Assembly: GCF_047123305.1 (NCBI RefSeq)
Contig: NZ_CP138918.1
Coordinates: forward strand, 868,001-932,000
Direction of reading: 5' to 3'
DNA: 64,000 nucleotides
Source: Thalassobius sp047123305
Lineage (GTDB): Bacteria > Pseudomonadota > Alphaproteobacteria > Rhodobacterales > Rhodobacteraceae
A program made the translations under genes and the position numbers. How positions within the stretch are numbered: position 1 is the first letter of the stretch; the number at the start of each line of letters is the position of its first letter. Shown here one piece after another: positions 1-7,889 of the stretch. The notes under the pieces were generated by a model. It was given only the letters and a program-made list of their open reading frames with translations, did no database searches and had not been told where the DNA came from.

Positions 1-559
1 AGGCGCCAGTACGAGCATAAGCGATCTGAGCGAACTTCTGACGGAAACCATAGGTGGTGCCACCCTCATTTGCGTCCAGTTCGGCGATCAGGGCATCGTA
101 ATCTTCCACATCCACAACGGTGGTGACAAAGGAATGGTTCTTGGCAGCCGCACGGATCATGGCGGGGCCACCGATGTCGATGTTTTCGATCATCTCATCG
201 TAATCGGCACCGCGGGCCAGCGCGGCTTCGAACGGGTAGAGGTTCACCACCAAGAGGTCGATTGCGCCAATGTCATGTTCGTCCATCGCGGCGACGTGGG
301 CGTCATTGTCGCGCAGCGCCAGCAGACCACCGTGGACCTTGGGGTGCAGTGTCTTGACCCGACCATCCATCATTTCAGGGAAGCCGGTCACATCGGCAAC
401 GTCGGTTACCGGAATGCCCGCATCGCGGATTGTCTTGGCGGAGCCGCCAGTGGACAGCAGCTCGACACCGCGCGCGTTCAGGGACTGGGCCAAGTCGATA
501 AGACCGGTCTTGTCGGATACGGAAATCAGCGCACGGCGAATGGCAGTGGGATTGGTCAT
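1..559 (-). CDS. purH: Bifunctional AICAR formyltransferase/IMP cyclohydrolase, N-terminal part
   Basis: Catalyses the last two steps of de novo IMP synthesis in the cytosol. The window edge cuts the gene, leaving about 186 N-terminal residues, which belong to the MGS-like IMP cyclohydrolase domain. Visible family motifs are the SVSDKTG block near residue 13, the STGGSAKTI phosphate-binding segment, TGFPEMMDGRVKTLHPK, and the VVNLYPF segment. The ATG at 557-559 matches the usual short N-terminus before the SVSDKTG block. It lies 22 bp downstream of the heparinase-like gene in the same direction, so the two probably share a transcript with rsmB upstream. The formyltransferase domain lies outside the window. 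Confidence 0.96.
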   Translation of the reverse strand, partial: MTNPTAIRRALISVSDKTGLIDLAQSLNARGVELLSTGGSAKTIRDAGIPVTDVADVTGFPEMMDGRVKTLHPKVHGGLLALRDNDAHVAAMDEHDIGAIDLLVVNLYPFEAALARGADYDEMIENIDIGGPAMIRAAAKNHSFVTTVVDVEDYDALIAELDANEGGTTYGFRQKFAQIAYARTGA

Positions 560-581
560 GGGAGGGTAGCTCTCTGCTTGT

Positions 582-2357
582 TCAGGTCAGGTCCAGCTCT
601 TCCCGGTTCAAGTCGCGTATGCTGATCGGCGTTTCCTGTGCCTTGGCAAGCGACCACCGGATGCGCGTCGCATAATCCATTGCGCGCCCGGATAAAACGA
701 TTTGTTTGGTCGCACGGGGCTTCAAACGGCCTTTTTCCAGATAAACCGACGGTTCCAGCGACATTTTCAGGCTGCCATCGTGCCGGAACAGCCAAAGTTC
801 CCCACTTTTCAGCGCCAGAGAGATCGCCGCGCCGCCCATATCCACCGAGGCTTCGACCTCGGGATGCAGGTGGAAACGAATCTGGAACGGGATGCCTTGC
901 AGCTTGCCCCGGTCCATTGCCTTGTCGAATTTCTGCTTATCGCTGCCCTCCAGCGCCACTAGCAGATCCTCCCCAGCCATGCCACGGCCGTCAAAGGTCA
1001 GTTCCAGCGTGCGGGCATGGGTCAGCCCGTGGGTGCGGGTATAGCCGTCATGCCCCCCTTCAAAGCGGATCCCGTCAGGGGCCTGGCTCATCTGCACCGG
1101 CACCCGTTTGGGCACATCCGCCAGCAGCTCTTGCCGCCCAACGCGGGGTGCAAGCCGGGAGGAGGAATAGCCCTCAAGCGATAGGGTCGAATGGCTGGGG
1201 GTGGCCCGTCCTGCGCGCCGCCAGTCAGCACCGAACACCGCGCCCGATCCGCAGTTGACCACCAGAGGTCTACGCCCCGAAGTCAGTTCCAGCGCCAGTG
1301 TAGAGGCATGGCCGTTGCCCGATGCTTTGCCCGTAGGAGGTGACGCCGCATCCACGATCACAGACGTCCGCCCCGCGCTCAGCCGTGCATAGCCCATCGA
1401 CAGGCCGTCCGGCATCCGTTCCTTCACACCCGAAGCCGCCAGCGCTGCGTCCAACCGCCCCTCCAGCCCGCGGCCACCACCGTGGAAACGAGCAAGGCCG
1501 CCGTCCGCATGGCGCAGGGTGCGCAGGGTCGGCGCAATCCGGTCAATCGCTGCAGCGTGGTCTGGGTGAACCGCTTGGCCGGTCTCATGCAGCGCCGCTG
1601 CGGCCCAGGTCAGCAGGGTGAACACCTCCAACAACTCATCCGGGTTGCGGGTGGGCAAGCCGCCCTGTTCATCAATCTGGCTTTTGCATTCTTTGGCCAG
1701 CGCCTTCACCGCCGGCTCCACGTGCTGATCCATGCCCTGCAAGGAAAGCCCTGCATAAAGGAGCCCGGTCAATGCCTCAAACCGGGGCAGACCCGGGGTG
1801 GTTTTCTGCCAGCGTCGACTGAGGAAAATCGCCTGATGCGCCAACGAACGGTAGAAAGACTCAGAGGCTTCGGCGTCCTGAGAGCGTAGCACAAACAGCG
1901 CGTGATGGATCCAGCGGATGATCCGCCGTCCGGTCAGGTCCGGTGTCCAACCGGCCCCTACGCCTTTGCCAAACCGGTCGATCCACGCCCAAAGCCATTC
2001 CGATGCCAGCTCGCGCGTGCGTGGATCACCCACTGCAGCCAGATCATCCAGCCAGACAAACCCGTGGATTTCTTCCTCCCAGATCTGGTCCGGCGGGGGG
2101 ATGTCCCACAGAACTGTGCCTTTGGCTTCGATCAGGTGGCCCGCAAAAAGGTAGTTTCCGGCCAGCAACTGCCGCCCCTTGGCAAAGGTGCCGATGGTCC
2201 TTGGTTCCGGCTGACTGACGAATCCAGTGGCGGGCCGCGCCATGCCGGCCCAGCGTGCATGCAGCTGATGCATCCAGCGCGTATAGCGCGCGGTCAGGCC
2301 CTCTCCGGCCTCTTTTCCAGAGGGGTTGCCCGCCTCTGTCTGTGCCCCGTTGGACAT
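582..2357 (-). CDS. Heparinase II/III family protein
   Basis: A 591-residue protein with an N-terminal alpha-helical toroid-like half (tryptophan-rich, about residues 60-300) and a C-terminal beta-sandwich half of the heparinase II/III type (about 320-560), which includes GHASTLALEL and a segment resembling the family's histidine region (ATPSHSTL). Characterised members are polysaccharide lyases acting on uronic-acid polymers, but no signal peptide is visible here, so substrate and location are unknown. I chose the ATG at 2355-2357. The reading frame stays open upstream to 2507, but that extension is cysteine- and arginine-rich and does not look like family sequence. It sits between rsmB and purH, as in other roseobacters (from memory). 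The 174 bp between rsmB and this gene show no clear feature. Confidence 0.85.
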   Translation of the reverse strand: MSNGAQTEAGNPSGKEAGEGLTARYTRWMHQLHARWAGMARPATGFVSQPEPRTIGTFAKGRQLLAGNYLFAGHLIEAKGTVLWDIPPPDQIWEEEIHGFVWLDDLAAVGDPRTRELASEWLWAWIDRFGKGVGAGWTPDLTGRRIIRWIHHALFVLRSQDAEASESFYRSLAHQAIFLSRRWQKTTPGLPRFEALTGLLYAGLSLQGMDQHVEPAVKALAKECKSQIDEQGGLPTRNPDELLEVFTLLTWAAAALHETGQAVHPDHAAAIDRIAPTLRTLRHADGGLARFHGGGRGLEGRLDAALAASGVKERMPDGLSMGYARLSAGRTSVIVDAASPPTGKASGNGHASTLALELTSGRRPLVVNCGSGAVFGADWRRAGRATPSHSTLSLEGYSSSRLAPRVGRQELLADVPKRVPVQMSQAPDGIRFEGGHDGYTRTHGLTHARTLELTFDGRGMAGEDLLVALEGSDKQKFDKAMDRGKLQGIPFQIRFHLHPEVEASVDMGGAAISLALKSGELWLFRHDGSLKMSLEPSVYLEKGRLKPRATKQIVLSGRAMDYATRIRWSLAKAQETPISIRDLNREELDLT

Positions 2358-2531
2358 GTAATCTCTGCCTCTCGCGCCCGTTCGGGTGCAGGCGGCGCTG
2401 ACCCTCGGGTGAATTTTGGATGAGGATAGCCCGCAAAGGGTTATCCTGTCACCGCTCAATTCCCGTAGCAGGGCACGCTCGGCAAGGAGCGGCTGACAGG
2501 CGGGCAAAGCCGCCTTCAGCGCTAACAGGGC

Positions 2532-3884
2532 TTAGGGTTTGCGGCGCAGGCAGGCCATGTAGAACCCGTCCATGCCACCGGTATCGCCCCAATAGTCGGG
2601 ACGTAGGCGCAGGCCGCCCTCCTCGGTGATCCAGCTTGGATCGACACCGGGCAAGTCCAGCGATTCGCGGTCAACTTCCCATTCGGGATTGCGCTCCAGC
2701 GCTTCCTCGATCTGGCATTCACCTTCGTCCGGCAGCAGCGAACAGGTGCAAAACACCAGTCGCCCACCGGGTTTCACCAACGACAAGGCATGGTCGATCA
2801 TCTGCACCTGCAGGTCGATCAGCTGGCCAAACTCGGACCCGTCTTTGGCCAGTGGCAGGTCGGGGTGGCGGCGGATGGTGCCGGTGGCGGAACAGGGGGC
2901 GTCCAGCAGAATAGCATCATATTGGCCCTGATGCTCCAAAGCGTCGCCTGTCACGATCTGCGCGTTCAGACCGGTACGGCCGAGGTTTTCCGCGACACGG
3001 GCCATGCGCGTTTCCGACAGGTCCAACGCCGTCACGTCCGCGCCAGCAGCGGCCATCTGCATGGTTTTACCGCCCGGGGCGGCGCACATGTCCAGAACGG
3101 TTTCCCCTTTTTGCACATTCAGCATCTTCGCTGGCAAAGCGGCAGCAGCGTCCTGCACCCACCAATCACCCGCCTCATACCCCGGCAGTGCCGAGACCTG
3201 ACCGGGGTTTTCCAACCGGACCGAGCCCGTGGGCAGCAGCGTACCGCCCGTCGCTTCGGCCAGCGCCGCCGGATCGCCCTTGGCCGTTAGATCCAAGGGG
3301 GCGCCTGCCAGATGCGCACGTTCCATGCCCAGAACCGCCTCACTGTCATAGCCCATCACCAGCGGGTCACGCAGCCAGCGCGGCAGGCGTGGCACCCGCA
3401 GTTTGGCCCATTCCGCAGGGCCATCACTTGCCACTTTACGCAGCACCGCGTTGACCAGACCTTTCAGACCCATCGTGCGTTTGTTTGCCGCCGTCAGCGC
3501 CACCGCTTCGTTCACTACGCCATGCGCATCACCGCCGGTGCAAAGCTCTACCGCGCCGATGCGCAGGATATTTTGAACCCTTAGGGGCGGCGCTTTACGC
3601 AGATGTTTCTTAAGCACACGGTCGGCGCGCTCCAGATTGCGCAGCACTTCCAGCGCCAGCCGTTGGGCACGGGCGCGATCTGCTGGCTCCAACCGATCCA
3701 GCGTCCCATGCGCCAAAAGTTCGGACAGCAGCCGCCCTTCGCCCAGAATTTCCGTTAACAGATGCAGCGCAGTCGAGCGCGGCGTCGGCGCGGCCCGTTT
3801 CTGCACCGGCTTCTGGCCCCCCTTTGGACCGGATTTGGCGCCGGGTTTGCCGCCGGAACGGGAATTTGCATGGGGTTTGCGCAT
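2532..3884 (-). CDS. rsmB: RsmB/NOP family 16S rRNA (cytosine-C5) methyltransferase
   Basis: A SAM-dependent RNA cytosine-C5 methyltransferase of 450 residues. The basic N-terminal tail (residues 1-35) is followed by a NusB-like RNA-binding domain (about 36-165) and a Rossmann methyltransferase domain. The SAM motif is DMCAAPGGKT. The two catalytic cysteines are in DAPCSATGT and in FCTCSL. The family member RsmB modifies C967 of 16S rRNA; the exact target here is inferred from the NusB-plus-methyltransferase architecture. The ATG at 3882-3884 puts the start at the basic tail; an open extension to 4010 would run into the divergent promoter region of the DUF1674 gene. First gene of a minus-strand set with the heparinase-like gene and purH. 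Confidence 0.92.
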   Translation of the reverse strand: MRKPHANSRSGGKPGAKSGPKGGQKPVQKRAAPTPRSTALHLLTEILGEGRLLSELLAHGTLDRLEPADRARAQRLALEVLRNLERADRVLKKHLRKAPPLRVQNILRIGAVELCTGGDAHGVVNEAVALTAANKRTMGLKGLVNAVLRKVASDGPAEWAKLRVPRLPRWLRDPLVMGYDSEAVLGMERAHLAGAPLDLTAKGDPAALAEATGGTLLPTGSVRLENPGQVSALPGYEAGDWWVQDAAAALPAKMLNVQKGETVLDMCAAPGGKTMQMAAAGADVTALDLSETRMARVAENLGRTGLNAQIVTGDALEHQGQYDAILLDAPCSATGTIRRHPDLPLAKDGSEFGQLIDLQVQMIDHALSLVKPGGRLVFCTCSLLPDEGECQIEEALERNPEWEVDRESLDLPGVDPSWITEEGGLRLRPDYWGDTGGMDGFYMACLRRKP

Positions 3885-3962
3885 GGTTCTGTCCTTGGGC
3901 CTCTTTGCCTTGGCGGTTTGGGGGCGTATATCAGCGGGCAGGTGCCTTAGGAAGGACACAAG

Positions 3963-4151
3963 ATGGACGAGACCCGCAAAGACCTGAACGACCTGCCCCC
4001 GGCTGCCCAACGGGCGCTGGCCGAGGCCGCTGAACGCCGCAAGAAAGCCGCCGAAGCTGAAACGCTGCCAAAAGAGTTGGGGGGGCGCGACGGACCAGAG
4101 CCGGTGCGTTATGGCGATTGGGAGAAGAAGGGCATCGCGGTCGATTTCTGA
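3963..4151 (+). CDS. DUF1674 protein, SDHAF4-like succinate dehydrogenase assembly factor
   Basis: A 62-residue protein ending in the family signature RYGDWEKKGIAVDF. DUF1674 members are homologues of mitochondrial SDHAF4/Sdh8, which binds the flavinated SdhA subunit and helps assemble succinate dehydrogenase. The N-terminal half is charged and helical (AERRKKAAEAE). The gene is divergent from rsmB with 78 bp between the two starts, and is preceded by AGGAAGGACACAAG, which supplies a Shine-Dalgarno sequence. The assembly role is inferred from homology; no sdh gene is in the window. Confidence 0.9.
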   Translation: MDETRKDLNDLPPAAQRALAEAAERRKKAAEAETLPKELGGRDGPEPVRYGDWEKKGIAVDF

Positions 4152-4168
4152 TCTGACCGCAGGGCTAT

Positions 4169-4552
4169 TCAGTCCACCTTGATACTATAGCGTTCGCGCT
4201 CACCCCGGCCTTTGTCAGGCACGATATAAAGCGTTGCACCGCTGGAGCGGACAATACCGCAGCTTTCCCCTTGATCCATTGTGCCGTGGAAGATCCGCTT
4301 GCACAGCTGGCCGTCTTTCCATTCCCAATTGCCCAACAGCGGCCGTCCCCAGACCCGGCCTTTCACCTGCCCCAGATCGTCAAACCGCATCCAACGTCCT
4401 GATTGGCTGATGTATTTTCCCTGCATCTGCTCCAGGAAGTCCTGCCGGTCTTTCACGGTAAAGAACCCTTCTGCCTGAGCGGGCGGCAAGGGGGGCATCA
4501 CCAGCGTGGCGATGAGAGAGAAGGTCACGAGGAAGGCGATCTTGCGCAGCAT
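4169..4552 (-). CDS. Small secreted protein of unknown function
   Basis: 127 residues. A signal peptide is clear (residues 1-28: MLRKIAF, a hydrophobic core, then PAQAEG). The mature part has tryptophans in GRWMRF and GNWEWKDG and two cysteines (LCKRIFHG and ESCGIV) about 16 residues apart that could form a periplasmic disulfide. Small Rhodobacteraceae proteins of this architecture (signal peptide, Phe-rich start, GxWxWxDGxxCR, second Cys) are sometimes labelled dihydrodipicolinate reductase in databases, as far as I recall; nothing here resembles that enzyme, and the real dapB is the next gene. The ATG at 4550-4552 is chosen because it begins the signal peptide. Function unknown. Confidence 0.75.
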   Translation of the reverse strand: MLRKIAFLVTFSLIATLVMPPLPPAQAEGFFTVKDRQDFLEQMQGKYISQSGRWMRFDDLGQVKGRVWGRPLLGNWEWKDGQLCKRIFHGTMDQGESCGIVRSSGATLYIVPDKGRGERERYSIKVD

Positions 4553-4642
4553 GAGGCGGCCATTTGTTAAGTGGATCTTGCTTTGCGCCAAGGCTTGCAA
4601 GATCCATACCGACTCGGATGCGGCGCGCCGCGCAGACCGGGC

Positions 4643-5452
4643 TTAAAGGCCCAGCACGTCAATCATATCGTATTCGCCGGGGGCCTTGCCCTGCCCCCAA
4701 AGCGCCGCCTTCAGCGCGCCACGGGCAAAGATCGCGCGGTCTGTCGCCAGATGACGCAGCACAATGCGTTCGCCCGCCGCCGCAAACAACACGTCATGTT
4801 CACCCACAATGTCGCCGCCGCGAATAGCAGTGAAGCCAATGTCACCCTTCTTGCGGGCGCCCGTAATGCCGTCACGCCCCGAATCGCGCACATCTTCTAG
4901 GTTTACACCCCGGCCTTCAGCCGCAGCCTCGCCCAGCATCAGGGCTGTACCAGAGGGAGCATCAACCTTTTTGTTGTGATGCGCCTCGATCACCTCGATG
5001 TCAAAATCCTCATCCAGCGCAGCGGCAACCTTCTTGGTCAGCTGCACCAAGAGGTTCACACCCAATGACATGTTGCCAGCCCGGATCACCGTGGCGTGGC
5101 GGGCGGCGGCGTTCACCTTGGTCAAGTGTTCTTCGGCCATGCCGGTGGTGCCGATGACATGTACGGCGCGGGCCTGTGCCGCCAGTGCTGCAAATTCAAC
5201 TGTCGCTTCAGGTGCGGTGAAATCAATCACCGCCTGCGCTTTGGAAAACGCCTCCAACGCATCGTCGGTCACGGCCACACCCACGGCGGCCCCACCCATG
5301 CATTCGCCCACGTCGCGACCGACCCAATCGTGGCCTGTGCGTTCCACAACGCCGACCAACTTGGCCTTGTCGCTCTCCAGCACGGTTTTGATCAGCATCT
5401 GCCCCATACGGCCCGATGCACCCGTGATGACGATTCCCGGCAAGTTGGTCAT
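4643..5452 (-). CDS. dapB: 4-hydroxy-tetrahydrodipicolinate reductase
   Basis: Reduces 4-hydroxy-tetrahydrodipicolinate with NAD(P)H in the diaminopimelate/lysine pathway, in the cytosol. 269 residues, the usual length. The N-terminal Rossmann motif is GASGRMGQM (about residues 9-17). The catalytic and substrate-binding region is EAHHNKKVDAPSGTAL, with the conserved His-His, Lys and SGT. The ATG at 5450-5452 puts this motif at the expected distance. The gene is divergent from rbfA, with 91 bp between starts. dapF (51192-52028) and a DapC-like aminotransferase (37611-38789) are in the same window but not linked to it. Confidence 0.96.
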   Translation of the reverse strand: MTNLPGIVITGASGRMGQMLIKTVLESDKAKLVGVVERTGHDWVGRDVGECMGGAAVGVAVTDDALEAFSKAQAVIDFTAPEATVEFAALAAQARAVHVIGTTGMAEEHLTKVNAAARHATVIRAGNMSLGVNLLVQLTKKVAAALDEDFDIEVIEAHHNKKVDAPSGTALMLGEAAAEGRGVNLEDVRDSGRDGITGARKKGDIGFTAIRGGDIVGEHDVLFAAAGERIVLRHLATDRAIFARGALKAALWGQGKAPGEYDMIDVLGL

Positions 5453-5543
5453 GGCTCTGAAACTCCTAGAAAACATGGTTTTCGTCTGCATAGACCAGCA
5501 ATGGCCGCTTGGCAAAGGGGACAAGACGCCTTAGATGCAGCCC

Positions 5544-5960
5544 ATGGCCAAAGGAAACTCATATGGCGCCGGGCCCAGCACCCGGCAATTGCGCGTCGGC
5601 GAACTGATCCGCCGGACGATGTCTGACCTGTTGATGCGGGGGGAGATCCACGATGATGATCTCAGCCGCATGTCGATCACCGTGGGCGAGGTTCAGATCA
5701 CCTCGGATCTGCGTGTGGCGACCTGTTATGTGCTGCCATTGGGCGGCAAGGACGGCGACGAAGCGGTCAAAATTCTGGCACGGAACCAATGGGAACTGCG
5801 CCGCACCATCGGCAAGAAATGTGGGCTGAAACATGCGCCCGAGCTGCGCTTCAAGGTCGACACTTCGTTTGACCGGATGGATGAGACCCGCGCCCTGCTG
5901 AACCGCGACGACGTGCGCCGCGATCTGGACAAGCCCGACACCCCCGAGGGGGAGGACTGA
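5544..5960 (+). CDS. rbfA: 30S ribosome-binding factor A
   Basis: Binds the 30S subunit near 16S rRNA helix 1 and takes part in late maturation and cold adaptation. 138 residues with the RQLRVGELIRRT N-terminal signature, a single KH-like fold, and a C-terminal acidic tail. An ATG at 5535 in frame would add three residues (MQP); I prefer 5544 because roseobacter RbfA proteins commonly begin MAK. The region upstream has no strong Shine-Dalgarno sequence to decide. Followed after 5 bp by the phosphodiester glycosidase gene and then truB, so rbfA and truB are in the usual order but with a gene between them. Confidence 0.94.
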   Translation: MAKGNSYGAGPSTRQLRVGELIRRTMSDLLMRGEIHDDDLSRMSITVGEVQITSDLRVATCYVLPLGGKDGDEAVKILARNQWELRRTIGKKCGLKHAPELRFKVDTSFDRMDETRALLNRDDVRRDLDKPDTPEGED

Positions 5961-5965
5961 GTCCA

Positions 5966-6718
5966 ATGTGCATGCCGGTCGCTTTTCTGGTGCTGGCGCT
6001 GACGCTGTTTGCATTTCCTGTAAAGGCGCTGGACTGTCAGCGCCTTTTGCATTTGGGCAGCCCCTACACGGTTTGCGAAGTGGATCCCGCCACGGCGGAC
6101 CTGCGGCTGTTTCACAGCGACGAACGTGGCTTGTTGGGGCATTATTCACGGGTGAACCAGAAACTGGCCGCCGAAGGGCGCGCGTTAAGCTTTGCCATGA
6201 ACGGCGGCATGTATCATCAAGATCGCACGCCGGTCGGGCTCTATGTTGAAGACGGGCAAGAGATCGCGCCGCTGCTAACCGGACGCAGCGAAGGCAACTT
6301 TGGGCTGCTGCCCAATGGCGTGTTCTGCATACGTCCAAGCCGCGCCGATGTGATCGAGACACGCCACTTTGCCGCGACCCGCCCCAACTGCCGCTTCGCC
6401 ACCCAGTCTGGTCCCATGCTGGTGATCAACGGCGCCCTGCATCCGCGCTTCATTGACGGTGGCAGCTCGCGCCATATCCGCAATGGCGTTGGCACCTCTG
6501 CGGACGGGCGGCGGGTGGTCTTTGCCATTTCCGATGCACGGGTGAATTTCCACGATTTCGCCACCCTGTTTCGCGACACCCTGGGCCTGCCCAATGCGCT
6601 GTTTCTGGACGGCAAGATTTCCCGCGTCTTCATCCCCAGCCAGGACCGCCGCGACATCGGGTTTCCGGTAGGTCCAATGATCGGCCTTACCGTGCCCCTT
6701 GGCAGCTTGAAGAAATAG
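5966..6718 (+). CDS. Phosphodiester glycosidase (NAGPA-like) family exported protein
   Basis: 250 residues starting with a hydrophobic signal segment (about residues 3-21, ending VKALDC). The mature part carries the NAGPA-type core: FAMNGGMYHQD near residue 78, GLYVEDG, SGPMLVING, and LFLDGKISR. Members of this fold hydrolyse phosphodiester-linked sugars (the human uncovering enzyme) or similar exopolysaccharide and teichoic substrates; the substrate here is unknown. It lies 5 bp after rbfA, so it is probably co-transcribed and translationally coupled. A location in the periplasm or outside the cell is inferred from the signal segment. Confidence 0.85.
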   Translation: MCMPVAFLVLALTLFAFPVKALDCQRLLHLGSPYTVCEVDPATADLRLFHSDERGLLGHYSRVNQKLAAEGRALSFAMNGGMYHQDRTPVGLYVEDGQEIAPLLTGRSEGNFGLLPNGVFCIRPSRADVIETRHFAATRPNCRFATQSGPMLVINGALHPRFIDGGSSRHIRNGVGTSADGRRVVFAISDARVNFHDFATLFRDTLGLPNALFLDGKISRVFIPSQDRRDIGFPVGPMIGLTVPLGSLKK

Positions 6719-6783
6719 GCGCAGACTGCGGGGCTTCAGACCCAACCGGTCAAACGCGGATATCTGGACTGGCAGGGCTGGTG

Positions 6784-6837
6784 GGTTCGACAGGCTTAGC
6801 AGGTTCGACAGGCCAAGCAGGTTTGACAGGGGGCAAG
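6784..6837. repeat. Short tandem repeat, three copies of about 18 bp
   Basis: Three head-to-tail units of 18 bp: GGTTCGACAGGCTTAGCA, GGTTCGACAGGCCAAGCA and a diverged third, GGTTTGACAGGGGGCAAG. A fourth, weaker copy may precede them (6766-6783). The array lies in the 172-bp gap between the phosphodiester glycosidase gene and truB. No function is evident; the length is a multiple of three and could be a decayed coding or slippage repeat. Confidence 0.6.
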
Positions 6838-6890
6838 GTCTGCGGTAACTGGCGCGCCTCACCCGTATTCAAGATAGATCGAGGTTCATC

Positions 6891-7802
6891 ATGGGGCGCA
6901 AGCGCAAGGGTCGTGACATTTCGGGCTGGCTGGTGATCGACAAGCCAGCGGGCATCACCTCGACCTCTGTGGTGAACAAGGTGCGATGGGCGCTGGAAGC
7001 CAAAAAAGCAGGCCATGCCGGCACGCTGGATCCTGAGGCCACCGGCGTTCTGGCCGTCGCTTTGGGGGAGGCAACCAAGACGGTTCCTTTCATCACAGAT
7101 GCGCTGAAAGCTTACCGTTTTGTGGTGCGTCTGGGTCAGGCGACCAACACCGATGATGCCGAAGGCGAAGTGATCGCCGAAAGCGATGCGCGCCCAACGG
7201 ACGAACAGATCAAGGACGCTCTTGGCGGATTTCTGGGTGACATCATGCAGGTGCCGCCCAAGTTCTCGGCTGTGAAAATCGATGGCGAACGCGCCTATAA
7301 GCTGGCCCGCGATGGGGATGAAGATTTTGAGATCGCTGCCCGCCCGCTTTGGGTCGAAGAACTGGTGATGACCGATCGCCCCGATGCGGACCATGTGGAG
7401 CTGGAAATGACCTGCGGCAAGGGCGGCTATGTGCGTTCCATCGCGCGGGATCTGGGTGCGGCGCTGGGATGTCACGGTCACGTGCTGCATCTGCGTCGCA
7501 TCTGGTCCGGCCCATTTGAGGCCGAGGACGGCCTGACCCTGGATCAGGTGATCGAAATGGAACGCACCCCGGCACTAGACGAACATCTGCTGCCGCTGGA
7601 GGAAGGTCTGGCCGATCTGCCAGAGGTGAAAACCACCGAACAAGGCGCCGCCAAGATGCGCAACGGCAACCCCGGTCTGGTGATCGCAACCGATGTGGAA
7701 TACGGCGACGAATGCTGGGCCAGCCTGAACGGCGAAGCCGTGGCCGTTGGCGTCTTCAAAGCCGGCGAACTGCACCCCAGTCGCGTGTTTGTGCGCGGCT
7801 GA
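6891..7802 (+). CDS. truB: tRNA pseudouridine(55) synthase
   Basis: Makes pseudouridine 55 in the T-loop of tRNAs. 303 residues. The catalytic motif GHAGTLDPEATG is present with the nucleophile at Asp47; GWLVIDKPAG at the start and GKGGYVRSIARDLG further on are family blocks. The C-terminal segment (about 235-303) is a PUA-like domain. ATG at 6891 is the first in frame and is preceded by ATCGAGG. Downstream, 87 bp separate it from the convergent RTX gene and I see no convincing terminator there. Confidence 0.96.
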   Translation: MGRKRKGRDISGWLVIDKPAGITSTSVVNKVRWALEAKKAGHAGTLDPEATGVLAVALGEATKTVPFITDALKAYRFVVRLGQATNTDDAEGEVIAESDARPTDEQIKDALGGFLGDIMQVPPKFSAVKIDGERAYKLARDGDEDFEIAARPLWVEELVMTDRPDADHVELEMTCGKGGYVRSIARDLGAALGCHGHVLHLRRIWSGPFEAEDGLTLDQVIEMERTPALDEHLLPLEEGLADLPEVKTTEQGAAKMRNGNPGLVIATDVEYGDECWASLNGEAVAVGVFKAGELHPSRVFVRG

Positions 7803-7889
7803 TCCCTAGACCATTCCGTTCGGGACCACCGGCGCATTCATCCAATTCTGTCGTTCACCGGGGTTGCAGCGCGCCAGCGTGTCAGGACC

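Noticed and set aside
582..2507. Longer start for the heparinase-like gene (641 residues)
   Set aside because: The extra 50 residues are Cys/Arg-rich and do not resemble the family; the start at 2357 fits better.
4169..4552. Dihydrodipicolinate reductase label for the small secreted protein
   Set aside because: It has a signal peptide and no Rossmann or HHNKKxDAPSGT motif; the true enzyme is the adjacent dapB.
6784..6837. CRISPR array
   Set aside because: The repeats are head-to-tail without spacers and only 18 bp; no cas genes are present.
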